DNA of 64,000 nt from Coccinella septempunctata. Lineage: Eukaryota; Arthropoda; Insecta; Coleoptera; Coccinellidae. The translations under genes and the position numbers were made by a program. The stretch is from the NCBI RefSeq assembly GCF_907165205.1, contig NC_058189.1:40326270-40390269 (forward strand). The letters are read 5' to 3'. This document shows, one piece after another, positions 1 through 11,712 of the stretch (positions are counted from its first letter, which is position 1; each line of letters starts with the position of its first letter). The notes under the pieces are model-generated. The model was not told where the DNA came from. It saw only the letters and a list, made by a program, of their open reading frames with translations, and did no database searches.

Positions 1-340
1 TTCAATTTGATTAAAATGATCATTTTTCAAAATTTCAAGTGAAGATCAGTCACTTGTCAATTTTCAGATTTTTCATCACTTCAACCGCCTGACTGACCAT
101 GTTTCCACCATCGGGAAAGTGACTGACACCCATTTTCACTCATAATCATAAATAATTTACATTATTACAAAGTTTCACGTGGAGATCAATCACTTTTTTT
201 TTTTAGTTTTTTCCGGCGTGTTTCAACGCCTCCTACGCCCACGCCCACCACGGTCGCGCTGACTGACTTTCGATTTCGAGTACAGTAATAGTGCAACTCT
301 CTAATTAATCACATTTGAGTTAGAGATAAATCACTGATAA
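1..340. repeat. degenerate tandem repeat
   Basis: Two diverged direct units are visible. The phrase near 33-60 (aatttcaagtgaagatcagt) recurs near 171-195 as agtttcacgtggagatcaat, each followed by a T-rich stretch and a GACTGAC motif, so the period is roughly 140 bases. A weaker third unit may start near 305. No coding potential is seen. This may be the edge of a satellite array that continues left of the window. Confidence 0.45.
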
Positions 341-540
341 AAAAGTGACACCACCTCCCGGACTATAGTCTGTTTTGCAATAGGTCCGTCATGACAGGCA
401 GAGTTGATATATCCGTAAATACATAGATGTAGGTCAGGGGTGCTCAGACTTGAATCGCCTGCGATCTACTTCAATATTATCAGACTACAATCGATCTACT
501 TTGAGAAACTGCAAGTATATGTAATGTGTGAAGTTATTTA

Positions 541-1213
541 TATGGAGTGAGTTTTCGACTCGAACAAATACTTTAACAGTAGATTCTTGAGGTCAAAAAA
601 ACACATTTTTTCTATACCATTTTTTCCGATTCATCTCTGATAAAAAGATATAGCCATTTTAAGTTTGCATAATGAGCTGCGCCACCTCTGGAAAAACAAA
701 ATCAACTTCAGCTAGATCTGTAACACCACCCTTGAGTATTCACCCCCGGGGTTGAATACTCAAAGACACTACACATCTGTAGACCTTTTGAACTGAGTTT
801 TATTCAGCCAAAGTACCAAATTTTAAAATTTCAGATACCTACTTTTTAATTCAAATTACTCGAAAACAGCGCATTATACGAGAAAATATGAAGGATACTT
901 GTATTTTACCAAACGTTCTAAATATTCATTTGATAGCGTTTGGTTTTTTGAATTTTTGGCATTCTGATGGTAAGAAATGCTTATAGTGAGTGATATCTTG
1001 TGTTCGAAAAGGATTCATCAAATAAATGAAATCATTTCATTCGATAAAACCGTTTGTGAGATATAAGCAAAAATAACTTTTTCATGGTTTATCAACAGCC
1101 TTTATTTTTGGAACAGAGCCGATTCGGAAAGAACGGTAAGGAAAAAAAGTGTTTCTTTCAACCTCAAGAGTTTACTGTTAAAATACTTGTACGAGCCAAA
1201 GACTCACCCTGTA
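541..1213. mobile_element. MITE-like element with about 100-bp terminal inverted repeats (family 1, copy 1)
   Basis: The left end (tgagttttcgactcgaac, then tttaacagtagattcttgag) is matched in reverse complement by the right end (ctcaagagtttactgttaaa, then agactcaccctgta). The inverted repeats run about 100 bases and include a shared stretch reading ccgattc. The outermost right bases read CCCTGTA, the same terminus as other foldback elements here. There is no transposase. Related copies lie at about 45690-46302, 55080-56950 (interrupted) and 62520-62830. A short frame at 1236-1433 is just outside and is not a gene. Confidence 0.7.
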
Positions 1214-1885
1214 GATCAGAATCGGCTTATTTTTTATGAGATCTACTCAAGAATCTCACGCGATCGACCGGTCGATCGCGATCGATAGTTTTAGCACCCC
1301 TGATGTAGGTACATGGTGTCTGTCAAAAAAGGACCTGTATGTGCGAACCGATAGGAGTTGTAGAAAGGATTGTCAAATAAAGGTTGCTTTCAATAAATCA
1401 GTCTTCAAAAACTTACACTCATTTTTATACTGAGTGTCAATAAAAAATTAAGCAGTTTTTAATAGAACACTTTGTCTCATTCGGCATTTGACCGAATCTC
1501 GCGAAAATAAAATCAAATATATAAGATAATACATTGGGAAATGCGCATACAATTCAGTTAGATGGAGTACACCAGAAAATTTACATGTAGCTCGAAGTTA
1601 TATGATCAAGGCAAAAATCAGTTTAACCTATGATTAACCAAAAAATGATATAACAAATATTATCACAAACATATGCTCCCTCTTAAGGCAACAAGTTGTC
1701 TCCGTTCGTGAGTTTTTTTTTGAGCGATTTCTAGGATCATTTTCAGATAATAATTGTTATAATGTCCAACATTGTATGAATAAATGATTTTTTCAGGGAA
1801 GTCATTGATTGCTATCAGTATTCGTCAAATTTCGCATACAGGGGAGAAATAGATGTATTGAATTTGCAGCACCAAAACAAGAATT
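1214..1885. other. no recognisable gene
   Basis: AT-rich sequence between the MITE and the HTH-integrase remnant. No coding frame, RNA gene or clear repeat structure could be supported here. Confidence 0.5.
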
Positions 1886-2407
1886 TTCAATATTTTTATC
1901 GGTGCAGCTACAGATAATGCTCTGAAAGATATTTTGATCTCTATTTATCAGGAATTATGGAATCCTTACCAACTCATAGAATCGAAATTAGATGAATCAG
2001 ATCTCAATTTATATGTATGTCCTGTACAAAGAATTGGTTTTGGATGTCCTAGATACGAAATAAATCAGGAACAAATACGTTTTTTGAGAGGTTCAGGACT
2101 TAGTTGGCAACGAATTCGTCGTATTCTCAATGTGTCTAGGAGAACACTATACCGTCATAGGCAATTAATGTGCATTCCTGAAGCTCGAAAAATATACAGT
2201 GATGAGGAAATTGATATTGTCATACAGGAAATATTCAATGACTCCTCATATATTATGGGTGGTGTTAAGTCTCGAAATATTCATATTCTTTGATGGCAAT
2301 TGAGGGCGAGATTTTATGCTCTTAATCCTTTAGGAACTGCTCTAAGGAGGATCAGTATCATTTGTAGAAGAGTTTACAGGGTTAAAGGTCCAAATTATCG
2401 TTGGTAA
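1886..2407 (+). pseudogene. HTH plus integrase-core transposon-type protein, N-terminal remnant
   Basis: The frame contains a helix-turn-helix block whose key residues (P-R-Y-E-I, then F-L-R-G-S-G-L-S-W and I-L-N-V-S-R-R-T-L-Y-R) match the DNA-binding region preceding an integrase catalytic core in a widespread eukaryotic transposon-derived family (rve-type, GRPRY...VSRRTxYRR). After an in-frame TGA at 2291-2293 the same frame continues with the linker of that family (N-P-L-G-T-A-L-R-R, then R-R-V-Y-R-V-K-G-P-N) and stops at 2405. Relatives continue with a DDE core that starts like WHIDGNHK; that core is absent here. The last codon overlaps GGTAAGT, a strong splice donor consensus, so the catalytic exon may have been separate. 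The open frame extends upstream without a clear ATG. Broken by the stop and by loss of the core. Confidence 0.65.
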
Positions 2408-2664
2408 GTGACATCTTTTGAAACTGAACTTCTACAATCTCATCGTACTTCGGCCTGAACGGTATGTACTGCGATAGGTATGTCCATAAACTCATATCTG
2501 CTTCTATTTCAAAATGACATAAAAATTTGAGAAATATTCATCAGAAATTTTAATGAGCATGGATTCACGATTCAAACTAACATTATATAACACAATATTA
2601 ATAATAATAATACTTCTTATTGATTCTCAAATCACATATAATGTGCTTTCATTTTTAACTTGAC

Positions 2665-2720
2665 AACTGTGAAATGTGAATTGCTCCAAAGAAACTGTGA
2701 AATGTGAATTGCTCCAAAGA
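2665..2720. repeat. two tandem copies of a 28-bp unit
   Basis: A unit beginning aactgtgaaatgtgaattgc occurs twice back to back with no differences (2665-2692 and 2693-2720). A simple recent duplication in non-coding DNA. Confidence 0.9.
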
Positions 2721-4410
2721 GGAACAACTGTTACTCTTTGTAGAAGTTAGCTGTTATTATATTGCTATCTACAAGCCACTTTCCTCACTAGTCTTTTTCG
2801 TCTGACAGGGTTGCCAAATGATCTACTTTCTTGAATAGTTCAAATTATAAAATATTTAGATTTCAAGTCGTTTGGGTCAAAAGTATCTCTTAAAATATAT
2901 ATAAATGATTCTAGTTGATATATTTGTCAATTGCGGTGATATTTACTATTCCGGGCGAGGATATATGTATATTTGGACTAAAAAAATAAATTATTCGCTG
3001 AAACACTTTTGGCCCAAACGGCGCCTCATAAATAACACACGTTGTTTTATTAAAATTGGTGAACCACTAGGACTATTCAAGGAACAGTTTGATTTTCATC
3101 ATGAAAACTGCATTTAAAGTAAAGTAACAGATTAAACGTGCAACTCTAGAAACCATTTGAAAGACCTTGAAGCAATAAAAACCGTTAAAATATATATTTT
3201 TATGATTCCAAATTTGTTCAAGGAAGTTTCAAGACATGCGGAAAAAATATTCCTCTGGATGAGGAAAAAATCTAGGCCAATAGACAAATTTTAATAATAA
3301 AGTCGCTATTATTCTTCTTACTACTGAAATGACATAATTGTTCCGCCCACACTACTTTGCTTTGTCTCCTTCTTGAGGTGAATATACCTAATTATACCCA
3401 AACATAAGCAATTTCATGAACTTTTTTGGACTACCCAAGTTTTATTTTATGACACTTGTATACAGGATTCCAAACCACACTTTCATACCCAAAACTTCGA
3501 ACCAACAACAGAATTAAACAATATTTCGAGGCAGTGAAAACCTTCACAATTCCTTTGGATAAATCCATATCCTCAAGCAGCATCTGAAACAACCTCCATA
3601 ATTTGCTCAACAAACGAGTGCCAATATGGTTCTATTCAATATTTCCCCAATCAAAACTATATAAAACCATGTTTTTTTTACACTAATGAATGAACGGAAA
3701 ATACGTAGTAGTAAAATTCCTAAGCATAAAGTATTTCCTCTGAAGACATTTTTCAAGAATGCATTGTTCGTATAATATTTTGTTTTCTCGTTAAAGGTAT
3801 ATTATCGAACAATGCTGAAACTTATATCTCTTTGATCTAGCCTTTGAATGCCGAGGTAGCGTTCTAATTCAATTGCAAATTTTTCCATTTCACTCTAAAA
3901 TGGAAGAAAGTTGTATTATTCCTTTCTAAATGCACCCCTCGAGATATTTTCCCAATTTTCCTTCTCTCCAAATTTTGAGCAGCAAACAGTATGATGAAAG
4001 TCAGGCACAGTTCCATATGTATATAATTATCCATTTTGAACAAGTATGTTGCATATTTCTTCATGCTTCTCTCTCAGTAGGAGGTGCATTATGCATTCCA
4101 GTTTTATAATGATGAAAGATGAGAAATCCGTTAACGCTCTACAGGGTGGACAAAATTGGTGACACCTGAACTATAAGTTTTCAACCAAAGAGATAGAGGA
4201 AAATGAATGCCACATTGCGGTTATCTTTTTTCGGGAACATATAATGCCATCAATTTCATTCCTCTTTTGAGAACTATCGGGTAATACAGAGCGCCACCCC
4301 GCATAAAACGAGAAGCGTGTAGTACGCCGATTCGCTTATTGCGAACAACATGCGTGTACGAATCGAGAAGTTTGGAAACCCATTCAGATCACGGCGGAAA
4401 TGAGGCCAGC
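2721..4410. other. no recognisable gene; possible TACAGGGTG transposon end at 4142
   Basis: AT-rich sequence. The frames at 2905-3117, 3431-3613 and 3864-4064 show no family signature. Near 4142 the text ctacagggtggacaaaattg resembles the end of the foldback elements found elsewhere in the window, but no matching inverted end was found nearby. Confidence 0.4.
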
Positions 4411-4722
4411 TCTAAAATAATGAAAAGGATCACGCCTAAGACAGTGAGGCAATAAATACAATAATAAGAATTAATTCAGATGCATATTACCCGCTGATAT
4501 AAATACCAACAACTGTTACGATCTGGCAGACGCTACCGAGCATCTGCTTTTCTTCGGTGGAAAGTTCTCCACTTAGTAGCCTGACGATAGCAAATTAGCT
4601 AGTTCAATCAAGATCGTAACACGTGTTGATATTTATATCAGCGGGTAGTATTCATCTGAAAATTTTTATTATTGTATTCATTTCCTCACTCTTTTAGACG
4701 TGATCCTTTTCATTATTATAGA
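4411..4722. mobile_element. 312-bp palindromic MITE (family 2)
   Basis: Inverted arms of about 120 bases begin TCTAAAATAATGAAAAGGAT on the left; the right arm in reverse complement reads TCTATAATAATGAAAAGGAT. Both arms carry ATCACG and an inner CCCGCTGATATAAAT block, so the element would fold into a long hairpin. The core between the arms is unrelated to coding sequence. Diverged half-copies of the left arm occur at about 63285-63395 and 63765-63895. Confidence 0.8.
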
Positions 4723-4856
4723 AATACTTTTTCGATAGCAATCCACTGGCGTACTCTGATTTCTTTCAAGAGGATTTCTTCCTGAGCTATAACATAGATT
4801 TAAGGTTGATTTACAGGGAAAAGGTCAGGTTTATGCAACAAAACCACTTTTTGAAA

Positions 4857-4905
4857 TATGACCGACTAGTTTCGATTTTAATCTAAAATCATCTTCGGGG
4901 CTCTT
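4857..4905 (-). ncRNA. hammerhead-ribozyme-like motif 1 (degenerate)
   Basis: Read on the minus strand the order is CCGAAGA, a perfect 6-bp hairpin (GATTTT / AAAATC), then GAAA, the palindrome CTAG, then TC. The type I hammerhead core is CUGANGA - stem II - GAAA - stem III - UH. The first box has one change (CCGA for CUGA), so this copy is probably inactive. Two better copies occur at 30456-30500 and 63448-63500 with the same layout. Confidence 0.4.
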
Positions 4906-5799
4906 CAGTAAAAAATACAAAAATTTTTACAACATAGCACACACCACACATAAAATATGAAATAAACATAAATGACAACATGTGAATATAATCAGAATTA
5001 TAATAAACAGAATAAAGATTTTAGGTGATGAAGATATTAAAGTTTGATACAGCTAGTAAGAATGAAGGAAATGGTTATGAAATGATATATTTGTTTCTTT
5101 TTTCTTCGTTGGTAAAAAATATTTTTGATCACAATTGAATAAGGGCAATGAACGAATTATGGAAATTCACTTTCAGTTTTATGGTGGTGTGAGTCATGAA
5201 ATGAAGAGATGAAAACAAATACACCTCGTAACATATAATTTGCCATTTAATTGAAGTTTGAATAAAAACATGTGTCATATCATTGGAAACTTCGAAACAA
5301 ATGCTATCCAATGAGCTATTTTAAAATTTAAAATAATAACGTACGTCAATATTGAGCGCATAGAACAAAACCCTAATTTTTCACGATAATTATGCATAGA
5401 ATGCAATTATAGAAAGAAAACTGTTGGAAAAAAACTGACATAGTGATTTATATTAAGTTCTGATATGTTGAAAATGTGCATATAAACTTTGATGTCTTAT
5501 TATGAATAACTGTTTTAAATTTTTCATCTAATTTTATTCATTAGATAATAATAGGCGTTGTTCAAGTTCTCGATATTTGTCCTCTTATTTTTCGTCCTGT
5601 TTCATGAAAGTCATTTCATGCAGCAATCGTTTTCTTGAAACAGGACGTGAATCTCAAAAAAAGGGCACATAAATGGGGTGTTCAAAATCAACAGTACGAA
5701 TACTACCTACATATTACTAAATGATTTGTGGGATACATAGATATGAGAGATAAGTATTAAACAAGAGATGTGACTTTTATTCATCCAATTCTACTCTTA
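4906..5799. other. no recognisable gene
   Basis: AT-rich non-coding DNA. The frame at 5129-5311 has no signature. An inverted pair around 5600-5650 (tcctgtttcatgaaag and cttgaaacaggacg) suggests a small hairpin-forming repeat. Confidence 0.4.
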
Positions 5800-5967
5800 G
5801 GACCGTTTGTAACAGACGAAAATTCTCTACAGAATTTTGGCAAGAAAACGGCAGAAATTATTTTGTATGCAACTGAACAATGAATTCTACTGAAAGAACG
5901 TATGTAATTGCAGAGAATTCACGGTGCATAAATTCTCAAGAGAATTTTTGGCTGTTGCAAACGGGCT
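5800..5967. mobile_element. 168-bp PIF/Harbinger-type MITE
   Basis: The ends are inverted: GGACCGTTTGTAACAGAC on the left and, in reverse complement, AGCCCGTTTGCAACAGCC on the right, each followed by AAAATTCTCT. The three bases flanking both sides are TTA (5797-5799 and 5968-5970), fitting the 3-bp TWA target duplication of PIF/Harbinger elements. It is too short to encode protein. Confidence 0.6.
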
Positions 5968-8345
5968 TTATATAATATCACTCAGAAAATAGTAGAATAT
6001 ATAGGTCAGTATAATATTATAGAACCATATACCAACAGGCTAACAAAGAAGATAACACCATAAAATATTCGAGAAGGAGGCGTATAATTATTTTCTACTC
6101 AGAGAGCATGCATTAGTCAAAGGAAAATTGTGGAACCTATTTTCTTTGAGGAACTGCAACCATAGAACGTTATGAAGAAAAAATCATCAATTGAATTTTG
6201 ATACTTTGTCTAATACCTAGTTATTTTCATGTTATTCAGTTCTTCAGTTTAGTTATGGAGTATAAGATCAATTCAATATTTATGAAGAATTAATAAACAA
6301 ATTGAGATTCTTACTGGAATTTATTGATATTATTGAAATAGGTAGGACTTTTTGAGAAAATGAATATAATTCCACGACCCATTCAAGATTCATGTATCTT
6401 ACTTATGATAATAGTCGACTTCTGTTAAAATTTTCACCAAGAATTTTTCTATAGAAAACCGCCCCACATATTTCAATTCTTGTGATCTGACTCAATGAAT
6501 GATATGTTTTTCGCACGTTGGGTGGAATTTACAGGTATAACTTTTCCTAAAAAGTGCCCAGCACTTTTCATACAAAATTACGATATCTAGGTTAAGGTCC
6601 TCATTGTTTAGGTACATTTTGGGAAGCTGAAGTAATTCAAGGAAAAACATACGTCCAGTTAGAGAACATCTACCGTCAAAATTCCATGGCCTATTTGACG
6701 ACGAATTTTTTGAACTCACGATACTAGATATCCTTGAATGAAACCAGCCGGTGCATACAAATGAAATGATATAACTCTAATCCCGATTAATAATCTGAAT
6801 ACAATTAGGTGCATACGGGCATTAGCATCTTGACTGACCATTCATGAATTTGAAAAGTCTTCGATAATATATTCAAATACATGAAGCTTCTGGAACTCCT
6901 TCCAATTCAATCTTCAATTCCGAAGTTTTCTCTCAGTGAAACTGTCTCGATACTTATATGACTCTTCCATCAACAAAGATTTGCTTCTTTCTTTCATTTT
7001 ATAATCTGAATTCTTTTAATTTCAATGTTTTTATTTTCCACTTTATAGTTATTCTCCAATTTAGGGTTTTCTTTAATTTTCCATTTCCTTCAAATGCAAT
7101 TTTACTACTTACCTCTGTAAAACACCCTAGCAGCTGTCAATATATATTATACATGCAACCATCGATATTGCTATTTACCGTTCAACAATAATAATATTTC
7201 AAACTCAACTGAACAGAACAATTCTTTGAATAGAGGAATATTTTCGATGACTGCAAATAATTTAAAACGAATATAGTAGTTATTGAAATTACATTGAAAT
7301 TTGTAGAGAACTGGACCGTATCAGTACTCACTAAAAAAGGTTTCTGCCCCATAAAAGCACCAACCAAATAATATTCTAGTAAATTTAACACACACTGGTA
7401 TTCTGATGTCTTCGTCATAGTTAACGATCGGATTGGAAGCTGAAGTGCATGGTATTGTGTACTGCTCTTAAATTCAGTTTCAATTTAGGATGATGCTCTG
7501 CCGGCGATTGAAGTTCATCACTTTCCACTCTCAGTGTATCTGATCAACCAGAACTAATGGACTGTGTAATGTTACCCCAATTACGCCATCGGAGATTAAT
7601 GACACTCATTCGTCTGACACTCCCTTGTTCCTTACCCTAACATGAAGTTGAAAAACGCTAATGGATCGTGTCCTTTGGCGTAAGCCCTGTGATAAAGCTG
7701 CAAAATTATTGGTGGATTTGCACCTGTCGATATTTGAACCTGTTTTACTACGGTTGGTTACATGCTGTATTTACTTTCACTTCAGTTCCATTTCAAGTCA
7801 TTTTGAATATTTAATTCTCAAAAGCTTTGCTTTTATTTTCATTATAAGTCTGAATAATTTTTTTTCTCTTGAAATGAATTAAGTATATGGAGGGAAGGAA
7901 TGATATAAAATGTATTCTTCATTTTACATCATCACAAATAATCATGAACATTCAAATTTAGATAATTCCATATTCCATAATACCTGATCTAAATGAATTA
8001 AGATCAGAATCGAACTAGCCATATACAGTTTTCCTTCAACATTGCCGAGATTGATAAAGAACACAAATGGAGCAGATATACTCGGATATATCTAATATTT
8101 AGTGGCGCATTTACAAGATTTGGGAAGGTCATATTTATACCATGGTATATTCGTAGGTAGTCTGTTTCACATTCTTTATAAATTGTTCTGAAAACTAAGC
8201 CTCTCACAATTTTGGTGATTGGTTTATATTTAAAAACGTATTTCAAATTGAGTCTTTAAATGTAAACAATTGAAAGACATACAATTAAAATCCAAACTGA
8301 GATTGTTTTCATTATCTCCTTCGCCACATACAATGTTTGCCATTA
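5968..8345. other. no gene; part of a dispersed repeat family
   Basis: No coding region is supported. The stretch about 7200-7640 is similar, with indels, to about 39960-40430: both contain an actgaacagaac-like phrase, a ggaccgtatcagtac-like phrase and a later taccccaattacgccatcg-like block. This marks an old dispersed repeat of unknown class. Frames at 6492-6719, 7182-7418 and 8004-8246 have no family features. Confidence 0.4.
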
Positions 8346-8640
8346 ATAATCGTAGCTACCTTGTAGCCACTTCTTGCTTTCAAAATTTTGGCGTAGTTGC
8401 GACTATATCTCACCAATAAGTCGAATAACTTGTGCTTTCAGTGCTCCATCGTTTCGAGGATTCTCCTTTTAGACCTTTGCTATCACATAGCCCCATTGAA
8501 GATGTCAAATTATGGATCTTGATGGCCAATTCATGTCACAGAAAAATCGTGGTTTTGTTCCATTATCAATTTGGAGAATTCCCGACTCATTCAATAATCT
8601 TGTGGCAGCAAATATTCTGTCATTTGAACTTTGCAGGCCG
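8346..8640 (-). pseudogene. IS630/mariner-like transposase, C-terminal fragment
   Basis: On the minus strand a broken frame reads D-M-N-W-P-S-R-S, then after an indel W-G-Y-V-I-A-K-V, K-E-N-P-R-N, A-L-K-A-Q-V-I-R-L-I-G-E-I. This matches the end of a DDE_3-type transposase common in insects (NWPPRSxDLTPLDxFLWGYVKxKVY...NPxTIxALKxxIxRVI). The catalytic core upstream is largely gone, and stops and frameshifts interrupt it. The plus-strand frame 8432-8650 is a shadow of this remnant. Confidence 0.55.
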
Positions 8641-11028
8641 TCAACGCTGAATCTTTAAGCATAATACGCCATACATTAACTGAAAAAGTCCTAATTGTTC
8701 TGAACGTTGGGTAATTAACGTATTTTGGTCAGCTACAACACTATCACTCACAGCACCAATATTTTTTTCTGAACGACCGGCACGAGCATACTAACTAACG
8801 TCTTTCTCTATCTTGTACTGCGCCAGTTTCTTGAAATTCACCTACGTTCACCTACGTGATCGTTCGTGGGTCGTGAGTGGGGTAGGCGTGAGTGAGCCGT
8901 GAGTTTGGTAGGTTGTGCGCAAGGGGTAGGGAATGATCTTCACTTCTAACGTTGTAATCCGACCACCATAATAATTATGGCGTCGCATAACGTTGTTAGT
9001 TTTCCCATCCTAACTTCTGTAATCTGTGGAAGTAGTTGGAGTTGCGACTGTTGGGACTACGGGTGACTTCGTCAAGCATTATGCAGATACTTACGATATT
9101 TGGGAGTTGCGAGATTATTACATCATTTTAAAAAGATCTCAGTATAAATCCTGATGAAGAGCTGTATAAATTTTATCCGCATGCCAAGGAAAAAACAATA
9201 TATAAGTGAATTTTTTTATATGTTCAATCGTACAACTGAAGATTCCGCTCAGTGTATCAAGTGTTAGCCTTATATTGAAATATGTACAGTCCTAAAATTG
9301 GAACAGGCAAGCCTTTTAAGGCACATATATAGGTACTCGTCTAGTGAAATTGATCCTGAAAAACAACTGACATATGTAGGGAAATATAAAAATAAAACAT
9401 TCTGGGAAACAAACTTTTTACTTGATTCTTTGCCTGGAATACTGCCGTTTTATAGATTTCAAACTATTTAGAATTTGCAATGTTGATTGATGCACTGAAA
9501 CAAACTCATCGTCTCGTGATTGACGCGACGATCACGTGATTCCTTTTGATTAAACTTCGTGAGTGGGCGTGAGTGAGCAAGGCATGTGTGTCGTGAGAGG
9601 TTGTGATCGAGCTTGTGATATCTTGAAGGTGTCCATCTGTAATAACCAATTTTTTGGACGATTGTGTCGACCATAGACATCGTGTTATTTGCGAAGTATC
9701 TAAATTTCTCACAGAAAGGTCGTTTTCCTAAAAAATTTCAATAATATCAATAAGTTGTGGTAATAAATAATGTATATCATAACATTTTCATAAATGGCGA
9801 AATTTCGGGTGTAAAAAGGGATATAATATGAGTGCATTCGATGTTAGCAGTGTGTTACACAGGCGCTTACCTTTGAAAACTAAATTCAATAATTTGAAAG
9901 AACCTTTATGAGTATTTTTGGCACTTTTTTTTTCTTTTTTAAAATGAAATTTCTTGCATATAATAAATAAATAAGTGAATAAACATTGGTATACTCGATC
10001 CTGAAGTTGCTGAAACATTTATCGATAGGATATTTCCACTCGCCTTCTATTTTTCTTCCCATTTATGAAGTAGGATTCAATAATGGATGTTTCTTCCATG
10101 TTGGTCAAATTCATCTCTATAATTTTTCATTCAACAATCGAGAATACCAACTCAGCAGTTCACTTAAAAAATAGTACAGCAGACAGAGACACAGAATATC
10201 AACTTTAAAATTTCCTCAAACTGCGGAGTGACAAATTTCGTGACCTCCCGTCAGTTATTTGAACAATCGAATAAATAATGGTGAGTTCAGAATTCCATGT
10301 TTTTCTATGGTGAATGATGTAGAGTTCGTAACGTATTCTCGAATTCTATTGAATAGGGTCTCTACAAAGAAAATAATAGAATGTAATTCTTGAAGAAGTC
10401 TAATAATTTCTTGTTTCAATGAAAATTGCAAATTACAAAGCTCTTTCGTGCTACGTCAGCTTTTCCCAAAGAAAATCCTGTTCGCCATGATGAGATTTCT
10501 CAATGCTCGACTTGAATAGGTTTCCCCAGCAAGCATCGAAATCCTACAGAAAATCTGAGAGGTAAATTCGTAGAACATCTACAAAGGCTGAGGCAGTTTG
10601 ATACAGTCACAATGAATAAATCTTCTGGAGCACGTAACACCAAAAACGCATCTGCTAATTGAAAAACGGAATAATTTCCTCTTGACAATACAAATCTGAT
10701 TAGAATTCGTAGTTGAGAAAACTACAGATAATTCAATTAGGAAACATAATACGCCTCTCCAGATGTTTCTGCGGAGAAAATTCAATTTGGGGGCAAATTG
10801 TGTAGCTGAATATTTGAATAGACAGTTCCGTCGAAGTGGTAAGAAAATTAGTCTAATTCCATTTTGTTACTCGTGAATCTTGCACTAAGAGCTTTCTTGC
10901 TCATCACATGAATATGTGCATCTCTCAGCATACTAAATTTCCATATTTTTTGTAGTAGGTGATTATGAATGCTGGTTGTAGACAAGATTTGGGAGAGAAA
11001 TATTTTCCAATCAAAGATACTTAATGTA
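8641..11028. other. no recognisable gene; local CGTGAGTG repeats
   Basis: Two short G-rich clusters share CGTGAGTG motifs: near 8865-8905 (gtcgtgagtggggtaggcgt) and near 9558-9580 (cgtgagtgggcgtgagtgag), the second being an internal tandem. The frames at 9468-9712, 9788-10018 and 10500-10785 show no signature. Confidence 0.4.
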
Positions 11029-11440
11029 GAATAGGTCTGGGTCAGGTTGCTTTTGGCAAAATACAGGAAATTATTAAAGATCATATACCCATATGTTTGA
11101 AGAGAAAAATATTTGGGCAATGTGTGTTACCATCAATAATATATGACGCAAAAGCTGTAACACCAACAAAAAAGTCAGCAGAAAAACTGAAAGTAACCCA
11201 AAGAGCCATAGAGACAGCTATCAGTCTTGAAATCACTAGAAAATAAAGTATACCAAATAAAACCATTACATAAAGAACTCAACTCAAAGACATAGTTGAA
11301 CACATGACTAGAATGAAGTGGGGAAGGGCAAATCATATATCTAAAATATGGAAGGAAAGATGGACTAAAAGAATTTCAAAATACGAATAGAGTAAAAGTG
11401 CGATGAAAAAGCTGGCACATCTTACCACTGTATATCGATA
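11029..11440 (+). pseudogene. RTE-type LINE reverse transcriptase, C-terminal fragment
   Basis: The plus strand reads R-I-G-L-G-Q-V-A-F-G-K-I-Q, then I-P-I-C-L-K-R-K-I-F-G-Q-C-V-L-P-S-I-I-Y, then T-P-T-K-K-S-A-E-K-L-K-V-T-Q-R-A-I-E. This is the thumb/connection region after the RT core in RTE-clade LINEs (VLPVxTYGAETWTLTKKxxxKLRVxQRAMER). It continues with R-M-K-W-G-R-A-N-H and W-T-K-R-I, interrupted by stops. The RT core itself is not present. Minus-strand frames 10848-11266 are shadows. Confidence 0.7.
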
Positions 11441-11712
11441 CCACAGAACATTTATTATTTCGATGTGTTGGAAAAATTTATGTATGTCTGTAAAACACCG
11501 CAACTTCTGAAAAAAAAAGAGCTAGCATCATCATAAAGCTAGAATTTCATACCATCTTAATATTCATTCTTGAAAGTTTTAGAAAAAAATATCTTTTTCA
11601 GTACCTGGATGGTGGTTATGACTTTGCACATGTTCACAAAAGGAAAGCTCTTGGGTTCACGTCAATTACTCCTTGGATTGTTTCATCGAATATATCAATA
11701 TAATTACATATA

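Noticed and set aside
1236..1433. 65-codon frame with a GATCGACCGGTCGATC palindrome
   Set aside because: No family features and it begins at the edge of a MITE; the palindrome is short and isolated.
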